64,000 bases of DNA, taken from positions 6,399,501 to 6,463,500 of the forward strand of contig NC_091867.1 in the NCBI RefSeq assembly GCF_019399895.1, written 5' to 3'. Positions 1-11,146 of this stretch are shown piece by piece (positions within the stretch are counted from its first letter, which is position 1; the number at the start of each line of letters is the position of its first letter). The notes beneath the pieces were generated by a model that was given only the letters and a program-made list of their open reading frames with translations, was not told where the DNA came from and did no database searches. Position numbers and translations under genes: made by a program. The stretch comes from Cardiocondyla obscurior (Eukaryota; Arthropoda; Insecta; Hymenoptera; Formicidae).

Positions 1-52
1 CCCCCACTACCTCCACCATCGCTCTGTCCTTCTCCAGCGGTCGAGCGAGACG

Positions 53-80
53 TACGTACGCAGCACGTGCTCCGTACGTA
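53..80. promoter_or_regulatory. Near-perfect palindrome centred on CACGTG
   Basis: The arms TACGTACG and CGTACGTA flank a core built on AGCACGTGCT, with CACGTG at 64-69. CACGTG is the canonical E-box bound by bHLH factors. The same palindrome is intact at 32154-32181 in copy 2. It lies about 105-120 bp before the first donor site in both copies, so a promoter role is possible but not shown. Confidence 0.3.
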
Positions 81-690
81 TTAAAGATCTACGCACATTC
101 GACGGGCCAGAGGGACATAATCTGGCGTGAATTAACATCCTGGATCAATCGTGCGTACCGGCGACTACATCTTTTCGATATAAGGTAAGTTAAAACCACG
201 TGTACGTGTACATGAAAATCGTGTCTCTTTGCCGTAATCTAAGTGTCAACGAGTACAGTCGGACTCGAGAGAAGAGAGATTCGATCGACGAGTTCGCAAT
301 AGATTCGGGAGATATTCATTCGAGGTGTAAGAATGCGAGGCTTGAAAAATCTTTTCGTGAACGTATTTTTGTGGCTGCGTAGGGATCGAGAGTAGAGGTC
401 GGTCGGTCGCGCGCGCGGCGGAGCACCCAAGTGCACGGGGAAAGGGGATGGGTGCTCGCTAGCGGCAGTCAGCCGGCTCGTTTCTCATACGTATTGCGTA
501 GGTTCAGGACTCGACGGCTGTGGGCACGGGGAGCGCGGGGAGTAGAGGGAATGATGGGCGCTAGCGTGCTAGCGCTGAAATGTGCGTCCGGTCACCCGCA
601 ACCCAAACACGCGCGCGGTAAGAAAAAACAATACGCGTTGAATAATCCCTTGAACAGAACAGAATATTAACTATAATTTTTCTGTTTCAG

Positions 691-1386
691 ATAATACTCT
701 ATCATTGAAGAAGGACCACCCCGACATCCCGCAGACATCCTGAGAGGAGGAGGAGGCCCAGGAAGGGTATCCTGCCCCAGCAGAGCAACCCCGGGGTAAG
801 TATCAATTTTTTTTTCGTAATAAAACGCATTAGATTTTTTATCACATTTTTTCATTATTTTATTTAATTATATGTAATATCTATAAAATAATTTTTTCCT
901 TTTTCTGTTACAGATCAAGAGAAACTCCGCTGGGTCGCATCGTTCAGTGATAAATAGTGCCGCACGCCGATATTAAATTATACGAACCGCAGCCGGTTCG
1001 TCGGTCGTTTCGGGAGTGTCGATAGTTACCGGGCGCTTTTTTACGATTCTTTTTTTTTGGGGGAGTGTCGAAAAATAACGTGCGACAGTGTTAAGTCATA
1101 ATCGCGATTGTAACTTCACCCGGTCGCGTTCGCGAGTTTCCAGTGCGCGGAAGGATGACTCGTCACGTCCCATCTGAGAGGAGGAGCAGGCCCGGGGGGC
1201 ATCCTGCATCGGCGGAGCAACTTTTAGGTGAGAATTAATTCTTTAAAATTAAACCTTTATTTAAAAAAAATTTTTATCTTTTTTTTTATTAATCTTATTA
1301 ATTTACTAGCACGTCTACATTAATATTTTTCTTTTTATGTTACAGTCACCGGCAGAATTTTATAACTCCGCTGTTTATGCAGATTG
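691..1386 (+). ncRNA. Candidate spliced non-coding transcript, copy 1
   Basis: Three GC-rich blocks are bounded by canonical splice signals. Block E2 is 691-795 (acceptor TTTCTGTTTCAG, donor GTAAGT), E3 is 914-1227 (acceptor TTCTGTTACAG, donor GTGAGA), and E4 is 1346-1386 (acceptor TTTATGTTACAG, donor GTAAGT). Both AT-rich introns are 118 nt. A further donor, AAG|GTAAGT at 185, may end an upstream first exon. No frame stays open across the blocks in all copies, and differences between copies are not in multiples of three, so a non-coding RNA or untranslated exons fit better than a protein. Transcription itself is inferred. Confidence 0.45.
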
Positions 1387-1476
1387 GTAAGTCAAATAAT
1401 TTTTTTTTGTGGTTTGTAATTAGAGTCTCATAGAAAATAGCGCGTGTAGCGAGCGCATGGTTTCTTCTAGTATCTT

Positions 1477-4400
1477 AAATTGTCCTGTTCAAATTTTTAT
1501 ATTTTAAATTATGCCGTGCGATTCTTTTCTATTTCAATTTTCACCGACAAATCATAGAATAATTATAATCGATGAAGTGCGAAATCGTACGGAGGTATCG
1601 CCGAGGACGATGATCATCGCGGCTCACTTCGACGCTTTAAAGACCACGGGACTCATTACGAGTGTCTACACGCACGTACGTCGACATACGCGATAAATCA
1701 CAATTATTAAGAGTAAGAGGGAGCGTTTGTATCGATTAGTCCTACGGGTTTTGTTACGGCCGAGGAAACAGCCTCTATTAATCTTCGAGCATTTGCTTTA
1801 TAATTGAGTACATTCAATAAAAAAAAAAGAAAATATGTTACACACCCTATCCGTTCTTAACAAAGAAAATACCATTTCACAAATAAACTTATTAAAAAAA
1901 AAAATCTAAAAATATATTAAAAAAATTTTTTTTTAATCTTATCACCGATTATACTCGTGTTTCTCTTGCCAATCTTATCACTTATAAACTCGATTATGTT
2001 CACGGATAATTGGATATCGATTACTGTCCGTGTTGCGGGGTAGAGCGAAGGTGGAACAACAAGAAGAGTTGCGGACATAGTTTCAGCGATCTCTATTAAT
2101 CTCCTTGGATAAAAACTTTTCTTTCTAATAGATGCAAAGTATTGTGCATGTCGCGCCACTAATCGTTAAAGAACAAAAGGATTATAAAGGAACGGTACCC
2201 TGATGCGCGCATAAAATAATTTCTTGTAACGCACGAAGCGTTCTTAATAGCCAGCCTCTTCGTATGAAGTGGCGATCGTACGCGGCATCGCGAGGAATCG
2301 GCGGTGATCAATCGCATAACAGCACGCTCGTAGATGCGACGGTAATGCAGACGCAATATCCCGCGCGCCGCGGACGCGTGATTTCACTTTTCCCCGGATT
2401 ACGACAACGGGAATTATCGATTATCCCTGCGAATATGACATTCGGAATGTAGATATGTGATTTGATGAGAGAAATTCCATGCCGCGATTGCGCGAGATGA
2501 TATAACTTTGCTCGTCGGACGTTAGCCGATCGTTCCCGGTGGCTAGCTAACTAATCATACCGCGGACTTCTTGTTGATTGCGGTATATATCGCGGGGCGG
2601 TCAGCTCTTGACACGTGGGCGACAAAAGTGCGCTGTTGAAAGAGCGCTCTTTATCCACAGACGTAATGAAAGATCGCGGTTAAACTTGATTAATAGACTC
2701 CGGGCTCGCAAAACGGTATCCAGGAACAAACGATACAGCAGCGGCGTAAATCGTGAACGTCGTGTACAACGTCGCCTGGAAATTAACCGATGATCTTAAA
2801 TCATGCCCTTAGCGAATGCTGCATGCGGAGCGGTAGTTTTGGTATTCCATTCGCGAAATTCTGTTGAAGTTTAAATCGCATTGTCTCTGAATTTTCCTGG
2901 GAATACATGCCCTGGAGTTTCGTCCGAAATTGAATTTAAAGTAACTTAAAATATAGCTCAAATGTATAAATATAATATACATATAATTAAGATAAGATAA
3001 CAGATACGTATAATAAACACAGTTAAATACTGTGTAACAACAATAAAAATCACTATACAAATTTAATTTGCCAAACGACCTGCTTTCGCGATCCAGCGAG
3101 TAAAAATAAATTTATCGCGTAGGTAAGAGGCACATATTACGAGACCGCTATCTGCATCTCCGAGCTACCGAGCGAGAATAAATAATTGCACGCCGCTCGG
3201 CGGAATCCGTGATCGAGCGCTCTCGCCGTCATCCTCCGGCACTCTCGATAACGGGGCTCGCGCCTAAACGTAGCACGCGCGATCGCTCGCGCGCCCGGTC
3301 GCCTCTAACAAAGACGCTTATCCGATATTATTATCGTATAATCCGATCGCGGGGATCATCCTCTCCTCTCGCGAGCGGCGAGTTGACATACTTTCCATTA
3401 AAGTGGTACGCGCCGGGTGTGCGGTCGCGGAACTCGGGCCTCCTTGCCACCGTGCTCCGTAAAACGGGGGATTTAGAGACGACGAGATTGTAGCCGCTAA
3501 CGAGCGCGATCCGCGACGGAATGTAGAGGAATTGGGGAGAAAGTCGCCTCGCCATAATAGGCGATCGGATCCTCCGCAGCTTCGTTCTTTGCATGCAACC
3601 TCGGCGCAGCCTCGAGATGCCATCCTTCTCTCATGACGTCTTCAGCAGACGTCGGGATGATAGATGGGGGCAACGCCGCGGATCGCCGTTGCTCGCATAA
3701 ATTATGACGCGTCTACGATAATGCTGCAGGATCCGCGAGGATCCTCTTTTTTTTTTTTTTTTTTTTTTTTTGCGAGAGAAAGGGACGCTGCGTAAAATGT
3801 TTATTCCGCGCGTCGGAAGCCTCTAATTTCATTGCTGAAGCGAAGCTAAATGCAACTTGATTTATTGTCTCGCAAGGCAGGGAGACCCTTCGCCTGATTA
3901 CCGAGGGAAGAACATTCGATTACCGAGACTTCACGGACGTCTATCTTCCGTCAAGCTAAGTCTATCGGCGACACGGTTGGTTCGCGGCCGGTTGTCGGTC
4001 TTATGAGTAGAAGAAGGCTGCGTTCGTGAGTCTCGGAAGAGAACCGTACGATCCTAATTGTTTTACGTTTCCGCGGGCATAAGCGGAGCTTCACTCGTTA
4101 CATCGACGTTATTACAACTACGCTTTCTCTATTCGGCTCGCGTTGAGCAAACCGAGTGCTCTCGCGGAACACTTCTCATGTGTTAGCAGACGTGAATGCC
4201 CAGCCTTGGGTCCGACACGGGGTCATTTCTACCACCACGAGCCGACTCTAATCTCGGTCCATCTCGCTTCTTCTCTCGTTCCGTCTTAGAATATAATATA
4301 ATAATAAAAAGCGATAAAAAGTGGAAGTGATCAATGGGCGTTATCGGTTCCTACCGGACGGCTTTCGAGCTCTCAATAAGTGTATAATCGAGGAAAAGAA

Positions 4401-5369
4401 GCTCAGGAAAACAGGCTAGTTTCGTCTCTCCCACCCGATACGCAAAGTAGATGAATCGGCATCCGAAAGCGGCCGGGAAAGAGCGGTTCCACGATCGCGG
4501 GTTAATTACCGCCTTGCGCAATTACCTCATCCGCGCGTGACCTCCAGCATCATTCTCTCTCCTTCTTTTTTATTTTCCTCCCCTCGCCGTGAGATCGCCC
4601 GAGATTCGGTAACACGTCGTGTCATCAGCGCAAAACAGAGGCAACGATCCGAATCGGCATACAAGTCACTGGCACGGTGAAAGCGTTCGGCAATTCGCGT
4701 TCGCGGAGAAATGGCACGTGGTCCATTGCAAAGTACGTCGCTTAGGCATGTAATTGCGCGCTCAGATTACCGTCGTTGATGCATTCGACATGTTCCTCGA
4801 TTCGGTTGCGCAAATATGTGATTAAACCTAAATTTGTCGTAATTTGATAGCCGTTATAAAACGGCTAAAATTAATTTCTTCGAGTTAAATAACAGCTTCA
4901 ACACTAATACGCGAGTTGTTAGAAAAAAAAATAAAAAAACTTCCCCAATCGCATATCCGAGAAGAAAATAAATGGTAATATAATTTAGAAAAATTAAAAA
5001 ATTAAAAAATGAACAGGTTTATTTGTCGTGAGGTAATTTTTCCGCTGTTTTATAAGAAAATACACCCCGCTCGTTAAAACCGATAATTCCCCCGATAATC
5101 GACAGGAATGTAGTAAATCACAATCTTTCCATCTAAAAATTATTGTATCCTTAAGTGTAATAGCCGGTTAGCAAGCCTTAACCTTTTGGCTCACTTAACA
5201 CGCGATGAATGTGACGATCACGAGAGCGCTAAATGAAAAAAATTAATTGAGCTTTAATATCTCTAGGGCAATACACGCATGCGGACGCTAGCTAAAGATC
5301 AAACTTGAGAAATCTTTGAAAAATATAAGATATAAAAAAAAAAAAAAAATTAAATAACATAAACGCCTT
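1477..5369. other. Gene-free stretch
   Basis: No gene is supported here. The GC-rich patch at about 3160-3720 has open frames on both strands that overlap one another and match nothing recognisable. A 25-base poly-T run lies at 3747-3771. The rest is ordinary AT-rich spacer. Confidence 0.6.
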
Positions 5370-5952
5370 CCCGAGTGGAAATTGATTCCCACCGTTACCT
5401 AATAATTAGTTAGCCATTTCGTGATTCATCTCGTGACTGTGTAGCAAAATTGTCTCCAGCACTGAGCCAGAAATGTAACGCTCAAAATGTACTAAGTACG
5501 AGATAATTATTACTAACTAATAACGAGCTAGAAAAGCTAGATATGTAAACGTTTTTCGTCGCGTAACTAGTTTACTGCGTGAACCTTCTTACGCAATGCT
5601 CGACTGCCGAATCCGCCGGATCCGCCGACCGCCGCGGTAGGGTGAATGCGTGCGTGTGTTGATATCTGGCCGGCACCTTGTGCTCGAAGTTTGCAAAGTA
5701 GCGGACGCGCGGGCTGCGGTCGGCGAGAACTGGTTTACCTGGCGAATTCAGAGTCGAGCGTGCGTTAGCTAGGTCAAGACGCGTAGTAGACAGTACGCGG
5801 CGAAAAACGTTTAGACATCTATTTAGATACATGGCCCGCGCTGACTAGACGACCGATACTAAACAGATTTTTTTTTTTTTTTTTAAATGACAATTTTTCT
5901 TTTTGAAGACAGTTACTGCTGCAAAATTAGATTAGATAAATTTCCACTCGGG
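5370..5952 (+). mobile_element. Inverted-repeat element, CCCGAGTGGAAATT family, copy 1
   Basis: The 583-bp element begins CCCGAGTGGAAATT and ends in its inverse, AATTTCCACTCGGG. The flanking dinucleotides are TT on both sides. It has no convincing coding frame, so it is a non-autonomous (MITE-like) element. The same sequence in opposite orientation is at 38486-39135, and a short deleted relative is at 39818-40039. A TA-type target preference, as in Tc1/mariner-related elements, is suggested by the second copy. Confidence 0.8.
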
Positions 5953-7214
5953 TTTCTATTTTTTACTGAAAGATTTCTTAGCATCATCTTTGCCCGGTTC
6001 CTCTTCGTTATTCCCTTCGGAATGCGCAGTAAATAGCGTAGTAATTGTCGATGGTTTTTATACGGCTGTTCACGCAAGCCTGTGCGTCATATAACCACCT
6101 TGGTAAGCATTTAATTCTCGCGCGATCAGCGGACCATATTTAAACAATAATCCGCGCGCCGCTCGGTGCCACGAGCGGCCGATAAGCGGCCCGTAAAACT
6201 AAAAAGCCTTAATTGAGCCCGGGCAATTGGCCAACACACAGTAATCTAACCGCGTACGCCGCGAGAGTATATCGTGGCCGATTGCATCAGCCACGACCTT
6301 TTACCGCCTCACCAGTAGAGCGCGAAGATAATTGTACGGACGGGTGAGATCCACGTTCAGAATCGGACCGGCCTCGATTTCAGGTGTCCCGTTTGGGCGA
6401 TACAATGAGCCTCGCCTAAGTATTTTTTACCGAACACTCGGCGGCGTCCCCGAGGAAACGTCGCGCAGAACGTTATAAAATTGTTAGGACAATCAATCGC
6501 TTGTTTTAAAAATTAATTTTTTTCACGGAAGAAAAAAAAACAATTATCGAACGAGAAAAGAGCGCATATTTTTTTTATGCGGTAAAAGGTTTTGCGCAAG
6601 TTTTAAGTGTTCGCAAAAAGACTAGGTCATCGCATAATGCGGCGAATCAGCATTGCTCCAACGAAATTAGATAATCTTGACCTTCGCCGTTCTGCGGATT
6701 TCCAAATCGGTCGCGCGACAAGCACCGGTTATATGTCGATCTAGTTTTGTTCACTTTGTATGGAATTTTTTTTTCCACTGTGACACCCACCCGAGAATTG
6801 TCCTGTGATTTGTACAGTCATTAGGTTCGCGCGCGTACGGGTATATCGTCTATTATGTTAAACTACCGCGCCGATAGCGACTCTCGTTGCTTAACATTTG
6901 GATTTTGCATGGTATCTGATCGCACGTCCCTCGCAGCGTTATTTTAAGTGCGCCGCGATTGTGTCTTAACAGTTTATCCCCAACAGATTTTTAAAGATAA
7001 GTTTGACAGGTTGCAGTTATATAAATAAATGGCGTAGTAACATATTAAAGTACATTAATGTAAAAAAAAAAATTCTGTAGAAAAAATTAAAAAACGCTGT
7101 AAATGTTTGAATAAAAATGTTTCCGAGATGTTCTACGTACTTTTACATCGTGTTAGACACTCCTGTAGGCGAATATGACGTTCAAATAAGTAATTATCGG
7201 GTGGTTCTACTTAC
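5953..7214. other. Gene-free stretch
   Basis: AT-rich spacer with short GC-rich patches. No gene, RNA or repeat is recognised. Confidence 0.55.
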
Positions 7215-7406
7215 ATTTGCGGAAAAAGCATGATGTTGAAGGAGTAACGATCTTCTTCCTGCCTCTTGTAACTCTTCAGACGGATACCGATCTCCGGACA
7301 TTAATTTGAATATGTTGCGTCGAGGCGGCGAATTGATCTCGGTCTTGCTGAAGGCGGATGTCCATTCGCATTGTAGCCAAGGCAAAAGTTGCGCCACGAG
7401 CGGTGC
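7215..7406 (-). CDS. Possible coding exon of unknown gene
   Basis: On the minus strand this 192-nt block is bounded by an acceptor (TTTCGGTTTCAG) and a consensus donor (GTAAGT at 7209-7214). It is clearly richer in GC than its flanks. One frame is open across all 64 codons with phase 0 at both ends, starting APLVAQLLPWLQCEW and ending HHAFSAN. A second frame starting two bases later is open for about 43 codons and then stops. No family is recognised. It could be an internal exon, a terminal exon or a chance open block. No partner exon was established. Confidence 0.3.
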
Positions 7407-8820
7407 CTGAAACCGAAAGACTCCATGCCTGAAAAGTTGGCCAACTCGAATATAGTTCTTACATATTGATTTACATTTGCAATTATCGTTAAAATGTTTT
7501 CTCCATTTTACGATGTTTTTAAAATCACTAAGCAAACTAATAATAATAAAAATTTAATTGAAAGCAAATTTTTTTGAATTAGAAATTGAATGAATTATCG
7601 ATCAATTTTCCTCAATTAATTTTTTACCTACTTATTAATTGAAAACTGAAAACTTTCGAGGAATTAATTTTACAAAAGAATATAGTTTACAGACTAAAAA
7701 AACAGTCACCTCTTAAATGATTCACTACTAGTATACTAAATCATCAATAAAATAAATCATTAATAAAATGTTCGTTTCGGAGGGCGATCGAGCGGTCACG
7801 CGTAATCTAAAAAAAAAAAAAAACGCCGTCCTTGTAGGATAATTTTGCAACCGTGCAACAGAAGATCATACGTACATACGACCTCCTCGTAACGCTTACG
7901 ATTTATAAACGTGCGTCCTCAGAAATATTAATCAGCCATTTATGCAACGGCCTCTGACCCCGAGCCTTCGCTACGATCGCTTCTCTCGCGTTTCTTCATT
8001 AGGCCGCTTGTAATCGCACGCGTGTTCTCGCGGGAATTTTACGATCGCGTTACAAAAATCTCGTTGCTATTCTTTTATAGCATCGTTAAGCCCGCATGTC
8101 AATTGCGAAACGCGCTTTAATTTTATTTTTTTAATCGGAGTACTCGAGTCGTCGCTGGAGCGCGGGTTGCGAGATTCCAGAAAATGTATGCTCGCTAATG
8201 CGCGCTTGTACATGCCGAATTACCGGACGCTGATATACACGCGCGATGAAGGGGAAGATTCCCTCTTTCTGGGTGTTTGCGCAATCGACGGTGGACGTTT
8301 CGCTGTCCTCATTTTTCCGGGGATCCGCCGCAAAAACATTAATGACGCTCATTAGTTTGCGCGAGTTATTAACATGTAGCCGCGCTGACACTAGCTGCGA
8401 ACCACATATATCAAGCGTAAATGACTTCCTTAACAATTTATGGTTCCACTCTTTCAACGGTAATAACATTTTGCCTTCGGCGGGCGGATTCACATTTTTC
8501 GTTACAAATTGTCAATTAAAAACACCGAGGCTCTTAAAAATACGATTGTACATTTAATTTAGTAACATAATAGTTGTTTCTTTATGCACAAATGATTTAC
8601 GTGTAACGAAATATTTAATCACAACATTAGATTGAAATTAAATATGACAATATTTCAGAAAAAAAAAAAGAGAAATATTAAATCCTCTACAAAAATCATC
8701 ATTAATATTATTAAGGAGTACATTGTAAGGAAATATATGAAAAGATTATGACATTGTAAGGAATATATGATCATGATATGACGAAGTCCCGTGACACGTA
8801 AAACACGGCTAAACAAAACC
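7407..8820. other. Gene-free stretch
   Basis: Open frames of 100-120 codons lie on both strands at 8131-8557, but they overlap one another and resemble no known family, so neither is accepted. The remainder is AT-rich spacer. Confidence 0.5.
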
Positions 8821-8829
8821 CTGTAGATA

Positions 8830-9122
8830 TTTATTCACATACTGTACAAAGGTATATTACACAAAGTCGATACACAACTACACGCTAAATCGCGTACTTA
8901 AATAGTGACCTAGAGACCCCATCTGGACGTGTCTCGGGATCGCGGCGGAAGGGCGCATCGCCGATCTCGAAGCCGCCCAAACGAAAGGGAACATTACCAA
9001 CACCGTAATTTCAAGTATGAGTTAAACTTACTGTTAGCCGTAGGTACGTAGGAATCGCAACGCAGCAAAGGCGAATAAATAATTTTACGCGGTCCGCCGT
9101 AAGTTCCGACAAACCCACTCTG
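8830..9122 (-). other. Possible 3' end of a minus-strand transcript
   Basis: A GC-rich block at about 8885-9122 is followed on the minus strand by AATAAA (8830-8835). Inside it a donor-like GTAAGT (9029-9034) follows a block open for about 29 codons. A second frame downstream of it is open for about 40 codons and ends in TAG at 8885-8887. The frames do not join cleanly, so the reading is uncertain. It could be a terminal exon and 3' UTR of an unidentified gene, or an alternative 3' end of the chitin-binding gene upstream. Confidence 0.2.
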
Positions 9123-9184
9123 GGGAGTCTCTTAATTCTTTTTATAATACTGGATAATACTTCGACGGCTAATTTTGAGTAGAA

Positions 9185-9343
9185 GTATGCGCACAGAAAA
9201 AAAAAGCATAATTACTTTTAAACTCAGCCATTCTTTTATCATACTTTTAATAATAAATGTAATGGGTTTATCATATTTATCGTTAAACCATAAAATTGTG
9301 GATGAGTCCAAAAAAGATTACACTTTTTTTTTTTTTCAATGTA
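9185..9343. mobile_element. Fold-back MITE, CACTGAGAGAAAA family, copy A
   Basis: The two halves are inverted copies of one another. The left half contains AATTACTTTTAAACTCAGCC and the right half contains CATATTTATCGTTAAACC followed by GAGTCCAAAAAAGATTA. The same arms occur at 15749-15915, 20395-20573, 45307-45468 and 53526-53767. There is no coding capacity. Ends are approximate because the outermost bases are diverged. Confidence 0.6.
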
Positions 9344-10688
9344 CGATCAGACGCTCCGCCGAGTATCAATTTGATGAAAAATTAATACCGTCCAGAAAGT
9401 AACGCGTACACGTATCTCGAAAGCGAACGATAGTGGCCTCGTTAGGGGAAGACACGCGGGGAAAGGATTGAAATTGTATCACGTAGAGTCCGACCGGTAC
9501 GGATACCCATAAGCGTGCATGGTGCAATTCACCACGTGCTACCACATTCCGCCAATTTCGCACGTGATTCAACAAAGAGACGAGCTGCAATTTGACGATG
9601 CGGCAGACCTGGTAGCATTACGAGAGGCGCGAGAACGTGTCAAAATGTTTACTCCTCTTTTACATTAGCATACGGAACAGTTACTGTTTTACACGAATAT
9701 GTGCGCTAAAAGTATATAAACTAAATATAATTAAAAAAAAATTCTGCATCGGCAATTAAAGGTTTTGGTTCTTTTTTCGAATACAAAGATTAGTTAAATA
9801 TTTTAAAAAACTGTAGATATATCATTACATGACAAATGTGAGTTAAACGTATAAAATTATCTTAATTAATATGTGCAAATTGGTTTGATTTATAAAAAAG
9901 ACATAGAGAGCAAAGTTGCACCGTTCGCATATTCGCTGAACAGAAGGGACGAAGTATGGCAGGCATTATATATATTTCTTTTTTTTTTTCCTTCAATTAA
10001 CAGTTACCGATGTTTCGAGGCGATCGATATTTTATTCTTAATCAAAAGGACGGCGAGTAATACATAATCTTAACGTCGGACTACAGCCGGTTAATTGTTA
10101 CACTTTGTCGATCGATGATCGATCGGGACTCCGCGTATTAACCAACACGACTTACGTCGGTCGCGAGTACCAAGCAGCCGCGGCTCCGGTTTACATTACC
10201 GTGATCGATCGCCGTGCGATCTGCTTAATATCCGCGAGCGCAGATGTCAATCTCGGCCCCAAACCAAATCGAACCTCGTGATTTGAGCTCGAACAAGCTA
10301 ATCCTCGGGTCGAATTAAATTTTCTCGAGTACCGTACGCAAATATAATGGTACAGAGATCGTAATTAATAATATAAAAAGTATAAAGTCAAAATTAACCG
10401 AATATCGACTTTTTGTTTGACAAGAAGTTTAATATATCATATCTGTCTCGGAAAAAATAGACGTAAAGTGGATTTCCTGGTTCGTTTATGGGCCCAGATA
10501 AACATCGGTTCACCGTTCGAAGTTGAAGTCCTTAAATTTGGGCTAAGTAGAGTGACACGGTAAGTGACAGCAATAATCTACTCCGACATATCGACAGGTA
10601 GACGTCTTCTGGTACTCCAGTGAGATTCTTGTCTCGCGAGCCCTTCGACGTGCGCGCAGCTCCGATCGGTCGTCGATTATGCGGCTTC
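9344..10688. other. 3' flank of the chitin-binding gene
   Basis: This lies just downstream, on the minus strand, of the stop codon at 10689-10691. A minus-strand AATAAA lies at 10031-10036 and could be the polyadenylation signal, giving a 3' UTR of about 650 nt. A minus-strand open frame at 9366-9590 follows a good acceptor (AATTGCAG), but no donor or family supports it. Confidence 0.4.
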
Positions 10689-10972
10689 TCAGCCCCACTT
10701 GGCGGCTATTGTGTAAAGCGACCTGAGAAGCTCGATGGCTCGGTTATCAGAAGTGGCGGCCTCGTTTTCTGATAAGGAATTATTCGCCTCCGAGACAACG
10801 ACGTCCGATCTTCGGGCAAAGACGTTGGCACTTTCAGTAGTCGTGCGGAATTTTCGTCCTGTTCTGCTGCGAAACGTGGTAATAGGTATCGGAGACGATG
10901 TGGGCCTTACGGATGATGCCCGGGGAGTTCTCATCGTCGTAGAATTAAACGTACCAACCGCTCGCAGATTAG
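10689..10972 (-). CDS. Chitin-binding mucin-like protein, exon 6 (C-terminal)
   Basis: This is the last coding exon of the minus-strand gene that starts at 22415. The acceptor TTATATTGCAG precedes it. It supplies the last two bases of a codon begun by the large exon, whose first base is T, giving TCT (Ser). This phase match, across an intron of only 174 nt, is the main support. It encodes about 93 residues, Thr/Ser/Arg-rich at first (NSTTMRTPRASSVRPTSS) and ending in a short helical stretch, RAIELLRSLYTIAAKWG, then TGA. If the intron were retained, the frame from the large exon would instead stop at 11097. No known domain lies in this exon. Confidence 0.75.
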
Positions 10973-11146
10973 CTGCAATATAAAAGAAATTAATATTATT
11001 TGTATATAATATTATTCGTACGTAAAATATTTGCATAATAATTTCTTTTTATTTAATTTAATCTTAATTAATTTAATTAATAATTTAATTAATAATTTAA
11101 TTAATAAATAAGAAATAAAATATTATTTTTGTTATGCAATACGTAC

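Larger units (their letters stand above)
1..1476 (+). repeat. Dispersed splice-bearing repeat, copy 1
   Basis: This segment matches 32101-33566 base for base with scattered substitutions and small indels, in the same orientation, including the AT-rich parts between the GC-rich blocks. It is already matching at base 1, so it probably begins outside the window. Homology fades after the CGCATGGTTTCTTCTAG stretch near 1476. The strong match in intron-like as well as exon-like parts argues for a recent duplication of the whole DNA unit rather than retrotransposition of a spliced RNA. No terminal inverted repeats, target duplication or transposase is visible. Confidence 0.9.

Noticed and set aside
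3209..3623. Three overlapping open frames of 87-101 codons on both strands
   Set aside because: They lie in a CpG-rich patch that is open in several frames at once. No splice sites, conserved motif or recognisable protein pattern supports any of them.
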